A stretch of 64,000 bases of DNA from SMBSF63 sp034003545 (GCA_964447155.1 CAYURM010000001.1:1-64000); one strand, 5' to 3'. Shown: positions 1 through 8,310, counted from the first letter of the stretch. Notes: generated from the sequence alone by a model not told the origin. Program-made: numbers and translations.

Positions 1-2
1 CT

Positions 3-44
3 CGCTCCGCCTTTGATGAGCTTCAAGCTCTCAAGGCTGCGTAA
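3..44 (+). CDS. C-terminal end of an unknown gene (partial)
   Basis: The frame open from the window edge reads RSAFDELQALKAA and then stops at TAA. The 44 bases are GC-rich, unlike the AT-rich DNA that follows, so this may be the tail of a gene entering from the left, perhaps the upstream part of the RHS locus. Too little is visible to name it, and a chance open frame cannot be excluded. Confidence 0.25.
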   Translation, partial: RSAFDELQALKAA

Positions 45-76
45 CATCAGTTATTAAATCCCTGTATTTTGAAGAT

Positions 77-334
77 ATGCCTGATAAAATGCATTCAGCA
101 ATGGCTGTATTGTTCTATAATGGTGGTACGGTTTGGTCAGACAGCTATACAAAGTATCCAGAGAATATACCATATGTAGGTAAGGTTGCATGCCATTTGG
201 AATATTATGTGCCAGACAAATTTGGATATTCTGATCCCGATGTAATAAACATTTTGTATGGTCTTCAAAGAATAGTAAATGATCATTTTAAGTTACCTAC
301 CATAATCGAAGATAACCCAGACTTATGTAGCTAG
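77..334 (+). CDS. Small hypothetical protein in AT-rich patch
   Basis: This 85-residue frame has no family I recognise. It is acidic and aromatic, with no signal peptide or membrane segment. The frame stays open for 19 codons upstream of the ATG (after a double TGA at 14-19), and no ribosome binding site precedes the ATG, so it may be the remnant of a longer gene. It stops one base before the next ATG (336). The low GC content matches the following lipoprotein gene and contrasts with the rest of the window. Small genes beside RHS tips are often immunity genes, but nothing here proves that. Confidence 0.4.
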   Translation: MPDKMHSAMAVLFYNGGTVWSDSYTKYPENIPYVGKVACHLEYYVPDKFGYSDPDVINILYGLQRIVNDHFKLPTIIEDNPDLCS

Positions 335-356
335 AATGAAGAATGGAAATATAAAA

Positions 357-1505
357 ATGAGAAAAATTATAATGCTTCTGACAACTGTAGTATTATCTCT
401 GTTATCAAGTTGCTGCTATATGAAAAATAATTATGAAATAATATTTAGCAACAATTATACAGATATATTCCAAATCAAAGATGATGGAAAAAGTAATGTT
501 GAACAACTTACATTTACTCCTGGAATTGGAGAATATTATTTACAAGTTTCAGATAATGGAGAGCAAATTGTTTTTTATGCAATATCAATTACAAGTCAAA
601 CTGATTCAATAGAGTCATCTGAGAAAAATAATCATATCTATTTATTAAATACAAAAGATAAAAAGATAGACGACATAACAAATAATTTTCGCGGGTCTGA
701 TTATCCATGGAGTGAACATACAATAGATTGGGCATATGACCTAAACAAATTTGGGATGATAAGATATGATAAACAAGAAGATGAATATATTAATTATCTT
801 GATATTTTTGAATTTGATGGTTCAGATAATCAACGATATTTAATTCCAACTATTGGTAATATGTCCGCATTAGTAAATAGTGCAATCTGGTCGCCAGATG
901 GAGAAAAGTTTTTATTATCGCAGGAAGTAATTGAACAGCAGAACAAATATCCGGGGTCGCTTCTATTTATTTATTTCCTAAATGATGGTAGAACAGTTCA
1001 ATTAACAAATTATGAGGATAATTGTTATTTGAGTAGTTGGTCTCCAACAAGCAAGCAAATTGTTACAATGTGTAGATATATTTCATCAAATGGAATATTA
1101 AATAATCCAGGGGAAAAAACAATTCGCATTTTTAATACTGAGAATGAAGAGCAATTGTATGACTATGTCGGTTTTAGTCCTTGCGAATATCCATCATGGT
1201 CACCTGATGGAGAACAAATTTCTTTTGTTTGTAAAAAGAAAAATGGAGAGGAAGGAATATTTGTTGTAAATGCTGATGGAAGTAAATTTCATGAAATAGA
1301 TATCGAAAATTTTGATGATTTCTTGTTCTTTCATGGTCCTCATTGGTCACCAGATGGCACTCAAATAATTTATGTTGCTTTTTTGTCAAACTATGATGCC
1401 AGTCATGGAAAGATCTATTCTGTGAATATTGATGGTTCTGATAATCATGCAATTACTGCTGAAGAAGGAGCATATATTATTGAAGCTGTTTATCCTATAA
1501 AATGA
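357..1505 (+). CDS. PD40/TolB-like beta-propeller lipoprotein
   Basis: A 382-residue predicted lipoprotein. A short hydrophobic signal ends in a lipobox (LLSSC, Cys at about residue 19), so the protein is probably anchored outside the membrane. The body carries repeated blades of the WSPDG type (for example IWSPDGEKFLLS, SWSPDGEQISFV, HWSPDGTQIIYV), typical of the PD40 beta-propeller seen in TolB. An in-frame ATG at 336 would add seven residues; 357 is chosen because it gives a normal lipoprotein signal. The gene is strongly AT-rich (many AAA, AAT, ATA codons), unlike nearly all other genes here, which suggests recent transfer. It is followed by a rho-independent terminator. Substrate or partner is unknown. 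Confidence 0.75.
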   Translation: MRKIIMLLTTVVLSLLSSCCYMKNNYEIIFSNNYTDIFQIKDDGKSNVEQLTFTPGIGEYYLQVSDNGEQIVFYAISITSQTDSIESSEKNNHIYLLNTKDKKIDDITNNFRGSDYPWSEHTIDWAYDLNKFGMIRYDKQEDEYINYLDIFEFDGSDNQRYLIPTIGNMSALVNSAIWSPDGEKFLLSQEVIEQQNKYPGSLLFIYFLNDGRTVQLTNYEDNCYLSSWSPTSKQIVTMCRYISSNGILNNPGEKTIRIFNTENEEQLYDYVGFSPCEYPSWSPDGEQISFVCKKKNGEEGIFVVNADGSKFHEIDIENFDDFLFFHGPHWSPDGTQIIYVAFLSNYDASHGKIYSVNIDGSDNHAITAEEGAYIIEAVYPIK

Positions 1506-1631
1506 AATGTTGAGGCGTGTGCTATTACTGAACTCTGTCTACAATTAATAACGAGTTATAACAATTTCTCTTGTGATTGGTTCTACTTATAAATCAATTG
1601 ATGAAAAAAGACATAAACATCTCAGTCAAAA

Positions 1632-1661
1632 AAAACACCCGTGAAGGCGGGTGTTTTCAGG
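1632..1661 (+). terminator. Rho-independent terminator after the AT-rich lipoprotein gene
   Basis: AAAACACCCG (1632-1641), a 6-base loop and CGGGTGTTTT (1648-1657) form a perfect 10-bp stem ending in T residues. An A-run on the left side means it could also act leftward. It marks the boundary between AT-rich DNA and the GC-rich RHS fragment. Confidence 0.8.
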
Positions 1662-2269
1662 AGCGGGATGGAGAATACCTGTACTTTGCCAGAGTGTGAA
1701 GCAGATGCAGTCACCCTGCCGGGCGGCACGGGGCAGTCCCAGGTGACGATAGAGTACATGTATGATGCTTTGAACAGGTTGACCAGTGCGACCTACTCCA
1801 ACGGCACAGCATTTTCCTACACGTACGATGCATCTGGGAATGTATTGACCTACAATTCCAGGCATTACGGCCTGACGACGACCACGACTTACACCTACGA
1901 TGATGCCAACCAGTTATTGACCGCCACAGATGGAGATACCACTTGGTACTACAGCTATGACGGCAATGGAAATCTGGTGATGAGCAGCCCCAGCCAGGGC
2001 GAGGCCAACGGTGCCATACGCAACACGTACAACACGACTGGACATCTGGTGAAAGTGGAGGAACACAACGGCACGGCCTGGCAGGTACAGTCCGAGATGC
2101 GCTATGACGGCCTGGGCAACCGGCTGGAGATGACGGCCTACGATGAAGGTGTGGGTGAGACGATCCGCTACCAGTTGGACAATGGCAAGCCCTTGGCTGC
2201 CGTGGGGACGGAGAGTACGAGCTTCTACCTGTACGGCAGGGGGGTGATTGGCACGAAGACGGACAACAG

Positions 2270-2305
2270 CCCCCTACGCTCCGCTTCGGGGGTGCTACGC
2301 GAGGG
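2270..2305 (+). repeat. 36-bp repeat, copy A, inside the RHS frame
   Basis: This copy and the one at 2394-2429 differ at only 4 of 36 positions. They begin CCCCCT and end ACGCGAGGG with CGCTTCGGGG in the middle. Copy A is read as PLRSASGVLRE. It interrupts the usual RHS sequence just before GYVLQDGLGS. Confidence 0.8.
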
Positions 2306-2393
2306 CTATGTCCTGCAGGACGGACTCGGGTCAACGCGTCAGTTGGCGACGCACGAGGGTGTGATTGCGATGAGCGTGGCCTACACGCCGTGG

Positions 2394-2429
2394 CCCCCTG
2401 CGCTGCGCTTCGGGGATGCGACGCGAGGG
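2394..2429 (+). repeat. 36-bp repeat, copy B, inside the RHS frame
   Basis: Second copy of the repeat, read in a different codon phase (PPALRFGDATRG). Taking out 33 nucleotides between the TGG codon and the final GGG would restore a PWGDVLE sequence, which is the usual form in RHS proteins, so this is most simply an in-frame insertion. Confidence 0.8.
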
Positions 2430-2469
2430 GATGTGCTGGAGTACGGCGGGTACCTGAAGAGCAGCCCCT

Positions 2470-2501
2470 GATTGACCGATCGACTGATCGACCGATCAAC
2501 G
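2470..2501. repeat. 8-bp tandem repeat overlapping the RHS stop codon
   Basis: Four consecutive 8-mers read GATTGACC, GATCGACT, GATCGACC and GATCAACG. The array starts in the stop codon of the RHS fragment and lies about 55 bases upstream of the next gene. It resembles the other 8-bp-period elements of the window (16804, 18416, 28940, 37575). Confidence 0.65.
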
Positions 2502-2555
2502 AAATCCGCCCATCTTTTTCCCTCCCTGCGTGCGTCTTATGTTATCATCAATACC

Positions 2556-3425
2556 ATGCTCAAATACCTATTAAAAACCATGCGGCCCAAACAGTGGGTC
2601 AAGAATGTCTTTGTTCTGGCTGCCATCGTTTTTGACCGGCAGCTCACGGACATCAATGCCCTGGCCGTGACCATCGGCGGGGTCATCATCTTCTGTTTAT
2701 TATCCAGCACGGTGTATATCCTCAATGATATCGCCGACGTCGAAGCCGACCGCCAGCACCCCAAAAAGCGCAATCGGCCCATCGCTTCCGGCAAACTGCC
2801 CGTCACCACCGCCAGGATCGCTGCCATTGTCATCCTTGTGATTTGCTTCCCTGCGGCCTGGTTCCTTTCGCCGTCCTTTGCCTTGATCGCTTTCGCCTAC
2901 TTCATCATGAACCTGCTCTACTCCAAGTGGCTCAAGCACATCCCCTTGATTGACGTGATGATCATCGCCACCGGCTTTGTCCTGCGCGTTGTGGCCGGCG
3001 TCAGCTTGATCCAGGTAGAGCGCTTCTCCCCTTGGCTGTATGTCTGCACCACCCTGCTAGCCCTCTTCATGGGTTTCGGCAAACGCCGCTCCGAGCTTGT
3101 CCTCCTTGCAGAGGGCGCCAATTCGCACCGTAAAGTCCTTGATGGCTACACCATCGAGCTGCTCGACCAGATGATCCTCATTGTGTGCGCCTCCACCCTG
3201 ATGGCTTACACCCTGTACACCGTCTTTGCGGTCAATTTACCGGATAACAACGCCATGATGCTCTCCATTCCCTTTGTGCTGTATGCCATGTTCCGCTATC
3301 TCTACATGGTGCAGGTCAAGGGCGCTGGCGGCGCACCGGAAGACCTCGTCCTGACGGACCGCCCGCTGCAAATTGCCGGCTTCCTGTGGGGCGTGACCGT
3401 GCTGATCATCTTCTATCTGTTCTAA
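2556..3425 (+). CDS. Decaprenyl-phosphate phosphoribosyltransferase-like UbiA prenyltransferase
   Basis: A 289-residue polytopic membrane protein of the UbiA superfamily. The start MRPKQWVKN (after MLKYLLKT) and LFMGFGKRRSEL are characteristic of the decaprenyl-phosphate phosphoribosyltransferase group, and NDIADVEADRQHPKKRNRP is the Asp-rich, Mg-binding motif. The family moves 5-phosphoribose from PRPP to a polyprenyl phosphate, an early step toward arabinose-containing or related glycolipids in actinobacteria; in Chloroflexota the final product is unknown. The start was set at 2556 by family alignment; there is no clear ribosome binding site, and TATCAT at 2543-2548 may be a -10 box giving a nearly leaderless message. 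It is followed 26 bases later by mevalonate kinase, which fits a role in polyprenyl metabolism. Confidence 0.85.
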   Translation: MLKYLLKTMRPKQWVKNVFVLAAIVFDRQLTDINALAVTIGGVIIFCLLSSTVYILNDIADVEADRQHPKKRNRPIASGKLPVTTARIAAIVILVICFPAAWFLSPSFALIAFAYFIMNLLYSKWLKHIPLIDVMIIATGFVLRVVAGVSLIQVERFSPWLYVCTTLLALFMGFGKRRSELVLLAEGANSHRKVLDGYTIELLDQMILIVCASTLMAYTLYTVFAVNLPDNNAMMLSIPFVLYAMFRYLYMVQVKGAGGAPEDLVLTDRPLQIAGFLWGVTVLIIFYLF

Positions 3426-3451
3426 TCTCTGATCCAAACTGAGGCAACCCT

Positions 3452-4405
3452 ATGCCATCTATTTCGGCATCCGCGCCAGGCAAAATCATCCTGTTCGGTG
3501 AACATGCCGTCGTCTATGGTCATCCCGCCATTGCTGTCCCTGTGGAAGGCGTGCGCGCCAAAGCGGTCGTCATGGCCCGCCCCACTGCACCCCAGGGCAG
3601 CGTCCTGATTGACGCACCGGACATCAGCCTCAACGCCCTGCTGGCTGATTTACCGCAAGACCACGCCTTTTCCCGCCTGTTCACCGCCCTGCAAAGCTAT
3701 CTCGAAATCGACCATTTCCCCGCCTTTCATCTGCGGGTCACGTCCTCCATTCCCATCGCCTCCGGCATGGGCTCTGGCGCTGCGATTGCCGTCGCCGCCC
3801 TGCGCGCAGTGGGCACCTTCCTCGGCCGTCCACTGACCAATGAAGAAGTCTCCCTGCTGGCCTATGAATCCGAGAAAGCCTACCACGGCACCCCCTCCGG
3901 CATCGACAACACCGTCATTGGCTACACGAAACCTGTGTGGTTCGTGCGCGGCCAACCGGTGCAGTTCCTCCCCATCTCCACTCCCTTCACCCTGGTCATC
4001 GCCAGTTCAGGCATCCACTCCAGCACCGCAGATGTGGTCAGCGCCGTCCGCCGCAATCATGAAGCCGATCCGGCTTTCAGCGATAGCATCTTCCAGCACA
4101 TTGCACAGATCAGCGCAGACGCTGCCGCTGCCCTGCAAACGGGCAATATGGCAACCCTCGGCCCACTGATGACCGAAAACCACCAGCTTTTACAGCAGTT
4201 GGACGTCTCCCTGCCGGAGCTGGATACCCTGGTTGAGATTGCCTTGCAGGCTGGCGCATTGGGCGCAAAACTCTCCGGCGCAGGGCGCGGCGGCAACATC
4301 ATCGCCCTTGTCCGCCCCGAAAACGCCCAAACTGTGGCCGATGCCCTCCTGAGACACGACGCTGTCGAAACCATCCTTACCACCATCGCCGCCACGGAGG
4401 GCTGA
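3452..4405 (+). CDS. mvk: Mevalonate kinase
   Basis: A 317-residue GHMP kinase. Visible signatures are the N-terminal KIILFGEHAVVYGHPAIAV, the ATP-binding loop IPIASGMGSGAAIAVA and the C-terminal KLSGAGRGGNIIALV. It phosphorylates mevalonate to 5-phosphomevalonate in the cytoplasm. The gene sits two bases before an isopentenyl phosphate kinase and just after a prenyltransferase, so this is an isoprenoid supply operon. No phosphomevalonate kinase or diphosphomevalonate decarboxylase is in the window. Confidence 0.93.
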   Translation: MPSISASAPGKIILFGEHAVVYGHPAIAVPVEGVRAKAVVMARPTAPQGSVLIDAPDISLNALLADLPQDHAFSRLFTALQSYLEIDHFPAFHLRVTSSIPIASGMGSGAAIAVAALRAVGTFLGRPLTNEEVSLLAYESEKAYHGTPSGIDNTVIGYTKPVWFVRGQPVQFLPISTPFTLVIASSGIHSSTADVVSAVRRNHEADPAFSDSIFQHIAQISADAAAALQTGNMATLGPLMTENHQLLQQLDVSLPELDTLVEIALQAGALGAKLSGAGRGGNIIALVRPENAQTVADALLRHDAVETILTTIAATEG

Positions 4406-4407
4406 CC

Positions 4408-5208
4408 ATGCTGACCTTCCTGAAACTTGGCGGCTCGCTGATCACCGACAAGGACAGCCCGCACACCGCCTGCCCCAAAACCATCCGCCGTTTGGCAGAC
4501 GAAATCCTCGCCGCCCGCCAGACCCATCCAGCCATGCAGCTCGTCATCGGGCATGGCTCCGGCTCATTTGGCCACATGCCCGCCAAAAAATACGGCACAC
4601 GGGACGGCGTCCACACCCCCGAAGAATGGCTCGGCTTTCAGAAAGTCTGGCAGGAAGCCCGCGCCCTCAACCAGATCGTGATGGACATCCTGTCGCAGGC
4701 CGGACTACCTGTGGTTTCCTTCCCGCCCTCAGCCAGCATTACTGCCCAAAGCGGCCAAGTGCAAAGCTGGGACCTTGCCCCGCTGCGCGCCGCCCTTGCC
4801 GCCGGTCTCATCCCTCTCATCTACGGCGACGTCATTTTTGATACAATCCGCGGCGGCACCATCCTGTCCACCGAGGAACTCTTTTTCCATCTCACGCCTG
4901 TCCTCTCCCCGCAGCGCATCCTCATCGCTGGCATCGAGAACGGCGTCTGGCAGGATTACCCCGCCCGCACCACCTTGATCGAGTCAATCACACCTTCCAC
5001 TTTTGACGAGGTTGCCGCCAGTTTGAAAGGCTCCCAATCCGTAGACGTAACCGGCGGCATGCTCGCCAAAGTGCAAAGCATGGTTGATCTTGCCGCCGCC
5101 CATCCGGGTCTGGAAGTGCTCATCTTCTCCGGCAGTCAGCAGGATACGCTCACCCAGGCCATCAGTGGTGAAAACCCGGGCACCTGTATTTCGAATCAAT
5201 CATCATAG
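4408..5208 (+). CDS. Isopentenyl phosphate kinase
   Basis: A 266-residue amino acid kinase-family protein. It opens with LKLGGSLITDKD (the Lys/Gly-rich phosphate-binding strand) and has GHGSGSFGH, including the family's catalytic His region, and DVTGGMLAKV near the C terminus. Isopentenyl phosphate kinase makes isopentenyl diphosphate from isopentenyl phosphate and, with a phosphomevalonate decarboxylase, forms the alternative mevalonate route known from archaea and some Chloroflexota. It starts two bases after the mevalonate kinase stop and is probably translationally coupled to it. Confidence 0.9.
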   Translation: MLTFLKLGGSLITDKDSPHTACPKTIRRLADEILAARQTHPAMQLVIGHGSGSFGHMPAKKYGTRDGVHTPEEWLGFQKVWQEARALNQIVMDILSQAGLPVVSFPPSASITAQSGQVQSWDLAPLRAALAAGLIPLIYGDVIFDTIRGGTILSTEELFFHLTPVLSPQRILIAGIENGVWQDYPARTTLIESITPSTFDEVAASLKGSQSVDVTGGMLAKVQSMVDLAAAHPGLEVLIFSGSQQDTLTQAISGENPGTCISNQSS

Positions 5209-5239
5209 CCTGTCCATTATTCAGTTAAGGAGTAGTTCC

Positions 5240-6391
5240 ATGTCCCCCACCCGATCCGAATACGAAAAATTCGAAGACCAGTTCCTCGCCTCCTATGGCG
5301 TGCGCAGCAAAGACAGCAAAGGCCGCAAATTCCCCGAAGAGCAAGCCGAATACCGCACCTGTTTTCAACGCGACCGTGACCGCGTGCTGCACACCAGCGC
5401 CTTCCGCCGCCTGGAATATAAAACCCAGGTCTTCATCAATTACGAAGGGGACTATTACCGCACCCGCCTCACCCATACCCTCGAGGTTGCCCAGATCGGC
5501 CGCACTCTGGCCCGCGCCCTGGGCGCTAACGAAGACCTCGTTGAGACCATCTGCCTGGCGCATGACATCGGTCATCCTCCTTTCGGTCATTCCGGGGAAC
5601 ATGCCCTCTCCAAACTGATGCGCGATCACGGCGGATTCGAACACAACCGCCAGTCCTTCCGCATTGTCACCGAGCTGGAACAGCGCTATCCCAATTTTCC
5701 CGGCCTCAACCTCAGCTTTGAGGTCCTCGAAGGGATGATCAAGCACGAGACCGAATACGACAAAGCCGACGTCCGCGACTATAACCCCGAACTGCGCGGC
5801 CAGTTGGAAGCCCAGATCGCCAATATCTCCGATGAACTGGCCTACTCCGCCCATGATCTGGACGACGGTTTGCGCTCCGGTATGCTCACTCCCGGCATGT
5901 TAAAAGGCATCGAACTCTGGGAAATCGTTACCGCCAATCTGGGCTGGTCAAACTGTGACCTCGACGATCTCTGGCGCCACCGCATCATCCGCCGCCTGAT
6001 CGGCATGCAAGTCAGCGATATGATCGAAAGCACCAGCCAGCGCATCCAGGAGAGCGGCTGCCGTACTGTGGACGAATTACAGCGCCTGACGTATAATGTA
6101 GCTGGCTTTAGCGAGGAAATTCACCGGCGCAACCGCCAGCTCAAAGATTTCTTGTATGCAAAACTCTATCGCCATCCGCGCGTCATTCGGATGGCTGTTA
6201 AAGCAGAAAGAACCATCACGGAGCTTTTCAACGCCTATCTTTCCGAACCCACAATCCTGCCCTGGCACATCCAGGAGCAGATCGAAGAGCGTGGTCTGGA
6301 ACAAACCGTGGGCGATTACATCGCCGGCATGACCGACCGCTTCGCTGTTGAAGAATATGACCGGCTCTTCAACCCCTTGTCATTACCATGA
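5240..6391 (+). CDS. dGTP triphosphohydrolase-like HD-domain protein
   Basis: A 383-residue protein of the deoxyguanosinetriphosphate triphosphohydrolase-like family. The HD metal-binding residues are visible in RLTHTLEVAQIGR and CLAHDIGHPPFGHSGE, with the downstream DDLDDGLRSG region. These enzymes remove tripolyphosphate from dNTPs and limit nucleotide pools. The start at 5240 has AAGGAG at 5227-5232; an open frame extends upstream into the kinase gene but has no family similarity. The 383-residue length fits the shorter, non-Escherichia class. It lies 31 bases after the kinase gene, so co-transcription is likely although the functions are not obviously related. Confidence 0.88.
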   Translation: MSPTRSEYEKFEDQFLASYGVRSKDSKGRKFPEEQAEYRTCFQRDRDRVLHTSAFRRLEYKTQVFINYEGDYYRTRLTHTLEVAQIGRTLARALGANEDLVETICLAHDIGHPPFGHSGEHALSKLMRDHGGFEHNRQSFRIVTELEQRYPNFPGLNLSFEVLEGMIKHETEYDKADVRDYNPELRGQLEAQIANISDELAYSAHDLDDGLRSGMLTPGMLKGIELWEIVTANLGWSNCDLDDLWRHRIIRRLIGMQVSDMIESTSQRIQESGCRTVDELQRLTYNVAGFSEEIHRRNRQLKDFLYAKLYRHPRVIRMAVKAERTITELFNAYLSEPTILPWHIQEQIEERGLEQTVGDYIAGMTDRFAVEEYDRLFNPLSLP

Positions 6392-6451
6392 CATTGAGCA
6401 TTCAACTGGCCGTGAGGCCCTCAGTTTAGCAGCTTACAAATGGAGTAAGAC

Positions 6452-6919
6452 ATGCAAGAAGTTTCATATTTAACCGCCGAAGGCGCTCGCCGCCTGAAAG
6501 AAGAACTTGAACACCTGAAAACCGATGCCCGCGAAGACCTCGCCCGGCGTCTGCGCATCGCCATCGAGCAGGGGGACCTGTCCGAAAACGCAGACTACAC
6601 CGCCGCCAAAGAAGAGCAGGCATTTCTGGAAGGCCGCATCCTGGAACTGGAAGCCACGGTGAAAAACGCCCAGATCATTGACGAGATGAAAGTGAACAAG
6701 AACGTGGTCAGCATTGGCAGTCATGTCACCGTCAAGGAAGACGGCTACCCCGAAGAGACTTATTTCATGGTCGGCCCCAAAGAAGCGGATCCGGTCAATG
6801 GCCGCATCTCGTATAAATCCCCGATCGGCGAAGCCCTCCTCGGCCATAAAAAAGGCGACGTTATCAGAATTGAAACCCCCGATGGTGATATTCAACTAAC
6901 CATCGTCGAGATCAGCTAA
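6452..6919 (+). CDS. greA: Transcription elongation factor GreA
   Basis: A 155-residue protein of normal GreA length. The N-terminal coiled coil begins LTAEGARRLKEELEHLK and its tip carries GDLSENADYTAAKEEQ, the conserved acidic tip that reaches into RNA polymerase to stimulate cleavage of backtracked RNA. The C-terminal globular domain ends with SPIGEALLGHKKGDVI. It is preceded by GGAG six bases upstream of the ATG. Confidence 0.95.
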   Translation: MQEVSYLTAEGARRLKEELEHLKTDAREDLARRLRIAIEQGDLSENADYTAAKEEQAFLEGRILELEATVKNAQIIDEMKVNKNVVSIGSHVTVKEDGYPEETYFMVGPKEADPVNGRISYKSPIGEALLGHKKGDVIRIETPDGDIQLTIVEIS

Positions 6920-6935
6920 TTTGCAGGAGAATACC

Positions 6936-8153
6936 ATGCACACAGTCGAAATCAAGCCAGGCATCTTCTGGGTGGGCGTCAATGACCATCAAACCGATTA
7001 CTTCGAAGGCCTCTGGCCGATCATCGATGAGGGCATTTCTTATAATTCATACCTGATCAAGGATGAGAAAAACGCCATCATCGACCTGGCCAAAGAATTG
7101 ACCACCGAAGAACTTTTTAACCAAATCCAGGAAAAGATCAGCCTTTCTGACCTCGATTATCTGGTCATCAATCACATCGAGCCAGACCACTCCGGTGCAA
7201 TTCCAGCGCTACTGAAGCTTGCCCCCAACCTCACCCTGGTTGGCACCCAAAAGACGCAAAATATGCTCACATGCTTTTACGGGATCGAAACTGAGAAATT
7301 TTTGGTTGCCAATGATGGCGACGAACTTTCACTGGGCAGACACACCTTGAAATTCATCAGCACTCCCAACGTGCATTGGCCCGAAACCATGATGACCTAC
7401 GAAACCAGCGAACAAATCCTCTTTAGCTGTGATGCCTTTGGCTCCTATGGCGCTTTGCAGGGCGGCATCTTTGACGATGAAGTCCAGAACAAGGATTTTT
7501 ACATTCAGGAAGCCCAGCGCTACTACGCCAATATCGTCAGTCTGTTCAAGAAAGCTGTCATCAGCGCCATTAAAAAACTGGCCGATCTGCCGGTCAAGAT
7601 CATTGCCCCCTCCCACGGCCTCGTGTGGCGCAAAAACCCCGGTGAGATCGTCGAACTATATAAGCAGTGGTCCGAATACTGCATCAGCAGTTTTCCCCGC
7701 CCTGCCGGCATCGTCATGCTGGTCGGCTCCATGTATGGCAACACCCAACAGCTCGCCGAGGCAGTCGCCCAGGGAATAGCTGACGACAACGTTCCCCTGA
7801 AAATGATCGACGTCCTCCGCACCCATGCCAGCCACATCCTCTCGGATGTGATGGTGAACGAAGGTCTCATCATCGGCGCCCCCACCTATGAAGGCGTACT
7901 CTACCCCCCGATGGCCCACACCCTCAGTGAACTGGCGCACAAGCGCTTTGCCAGCGAACGCACCGTGGCCCGCTTTGGCAGCTACGGCTGGAACGCTGGC
8001 GGCTTGCGTGAATTCGACACCATCACCGCCTGCCTGCGTTGGGAGATCTTTGACACCCTCGAGTTCTGCGGCGGCGCAACCGATGATGAACTGGCAAAAG
8101 CCCGTGCCTTCGGCGCAGCCTACGCCCGCCTCATCAAGCAAAAATCTTCCTGA
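6936..8153 (+). CDS. Flavodiiron protein (FprA type)
   Basis: A 405-residue two-domain protein. Residues about 1-250 are a metallo-beta-lactamase-like domain with the diiron ligands in NHIEPDHSG (H80, E82, D84), NVHWPE, SCDAFG and PSHGLVWR. Residues about 255-400 are a flavodoxin domain (GSMYGNTQQLAEAV, APTYEGVLYPP, GSYGWNAG). Such proteins reduce oxygen to water and/or nitric oxide to nitrous oxide in the cytoplasm of anaerobes. No rubredoxin domain is fused. AGGAG at 6925-6929 precedes the ATG. A strong terminator follows. Confidence 0.93.
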   Translation: MHTVEIKPGIFWVGVNDHQTDYFEGLWPIIDEGISYNSYLIKDEKNAIIDLAKELTTEELFNQIQEKISLSDLDYLVINHIEPDHSGAIPALLKLAPNLTLVGTQKTQNMLTCFYGIETEKFLVANDGDELSLGRHTLKFISTPNVHWPETMMTYETSEQILFSCDAFGSYGALQGGIFDDEVQNKDFYIQEAQRYYANIVSLFKKAVISAIKKLADLPVKIIAPSHGLVWRKNPGEIVELYKQWSEYCISSFPRPAGIVMLVGSMYGNTQQLAEAVAQGIADDNVPLKMIDVLRTHASHILSDVMVNEGLIIGAPTYEGVLYPPMAHTLSELAHKRFASERTVARFGSYGWNAGGLREFDTITACLRWEIFDTLEFCGGATDDELAKARAFGAAYARLIKQKSS

Positions 8154-8173
8154 CCCAAACACACAATAGAAAA

Positions 8174-8211
8174 ACTTCCGCAGGAAATTGCTGCGGAAGT
8201 CTTTTGTTTTT
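8174..8211 (+). terminator. Rho-independent terminator after the flavodiiron gene
   Basis: ACTTCCGCAG (8174-8183) pairs perfectly with CTGCGGAAGT (8191-8200) around a 7-base loop, followed by a T-rich run. Confidence 0.92.
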
Positions 8212-8250
8212 CCTAATCCCTATTCCCGAATCCCCAAATACCCGCCCAAT
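8211..8250. repeat. 8-bp-period degenerate tandem element between convergent genes
   Basis: The 40 bases can be cut into 8-mers TCCTAATC, CCTATTCC, CGAATCCC, CAAATACC and CGCCCAAT. It belongs loosely to the same C- and ATT-rich 8-bp-period class found before several promoters, but here it lies between two terminators. Confidence 0.4.
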
Positions 8251-8283
8251 AAAAAAAGCTCCCCATGTAAATGAGGAGCTTTT
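8251..8283 (-). terminator. Terminator for the leftward membrane-protein gene
   Basis: AAAAGCTCC (8254-8262) pairs with GGAGCTTTT (8275-8283). On the minus strand the stem is followed by a run of T residues. Confidence 0.85.
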
Positions 8284-8310
8284 GAACTTCAATCATTCGT
8301 GTACCAGGCG

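Larger units (their letters stand above)
1668..2471 (+). pseudogene. Truncated RHS/YD-repeat protein fragment
   Basis: The translation contains several YD repeats (YDALNRLTSATY, YTYDASGNVLTY, YDGNGNLV, RYDGLGNRLEMT) and the conserved VLQDGLGSTRQL block that precedes the core end of RHS proteins. It stops shortly after a PW...DVLEYGG stretch, before any toxin tip, and the large N-terminal part of an RHS protein is missing, so it is read as a relic. An ATG at 1668 with AGGAG at 1659-1663 could still allow expression of about 267 residues. Two copies of a 36-bp repeat (2270-2305 and 2394-2429) lie inside the frame. RHS proteins are secreted polymorphic toxins or surface proteins; orphan fragments next to tips and immunity genes are common. 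Confidence 0.75.

Noticed and set aside
1711..2499. Open frame opposite the RHS fragment
   Set aside because: Translation is Ser/Cys/Arg-rich low-complexity; the plus strand has clear YD repeats.
5084..5239. Longer N terminus of the dGTPase-like protein
   Set aside because: The extension overlaps the kinase gene, has no family similarity, and the strong AAGGAG supports 5240.
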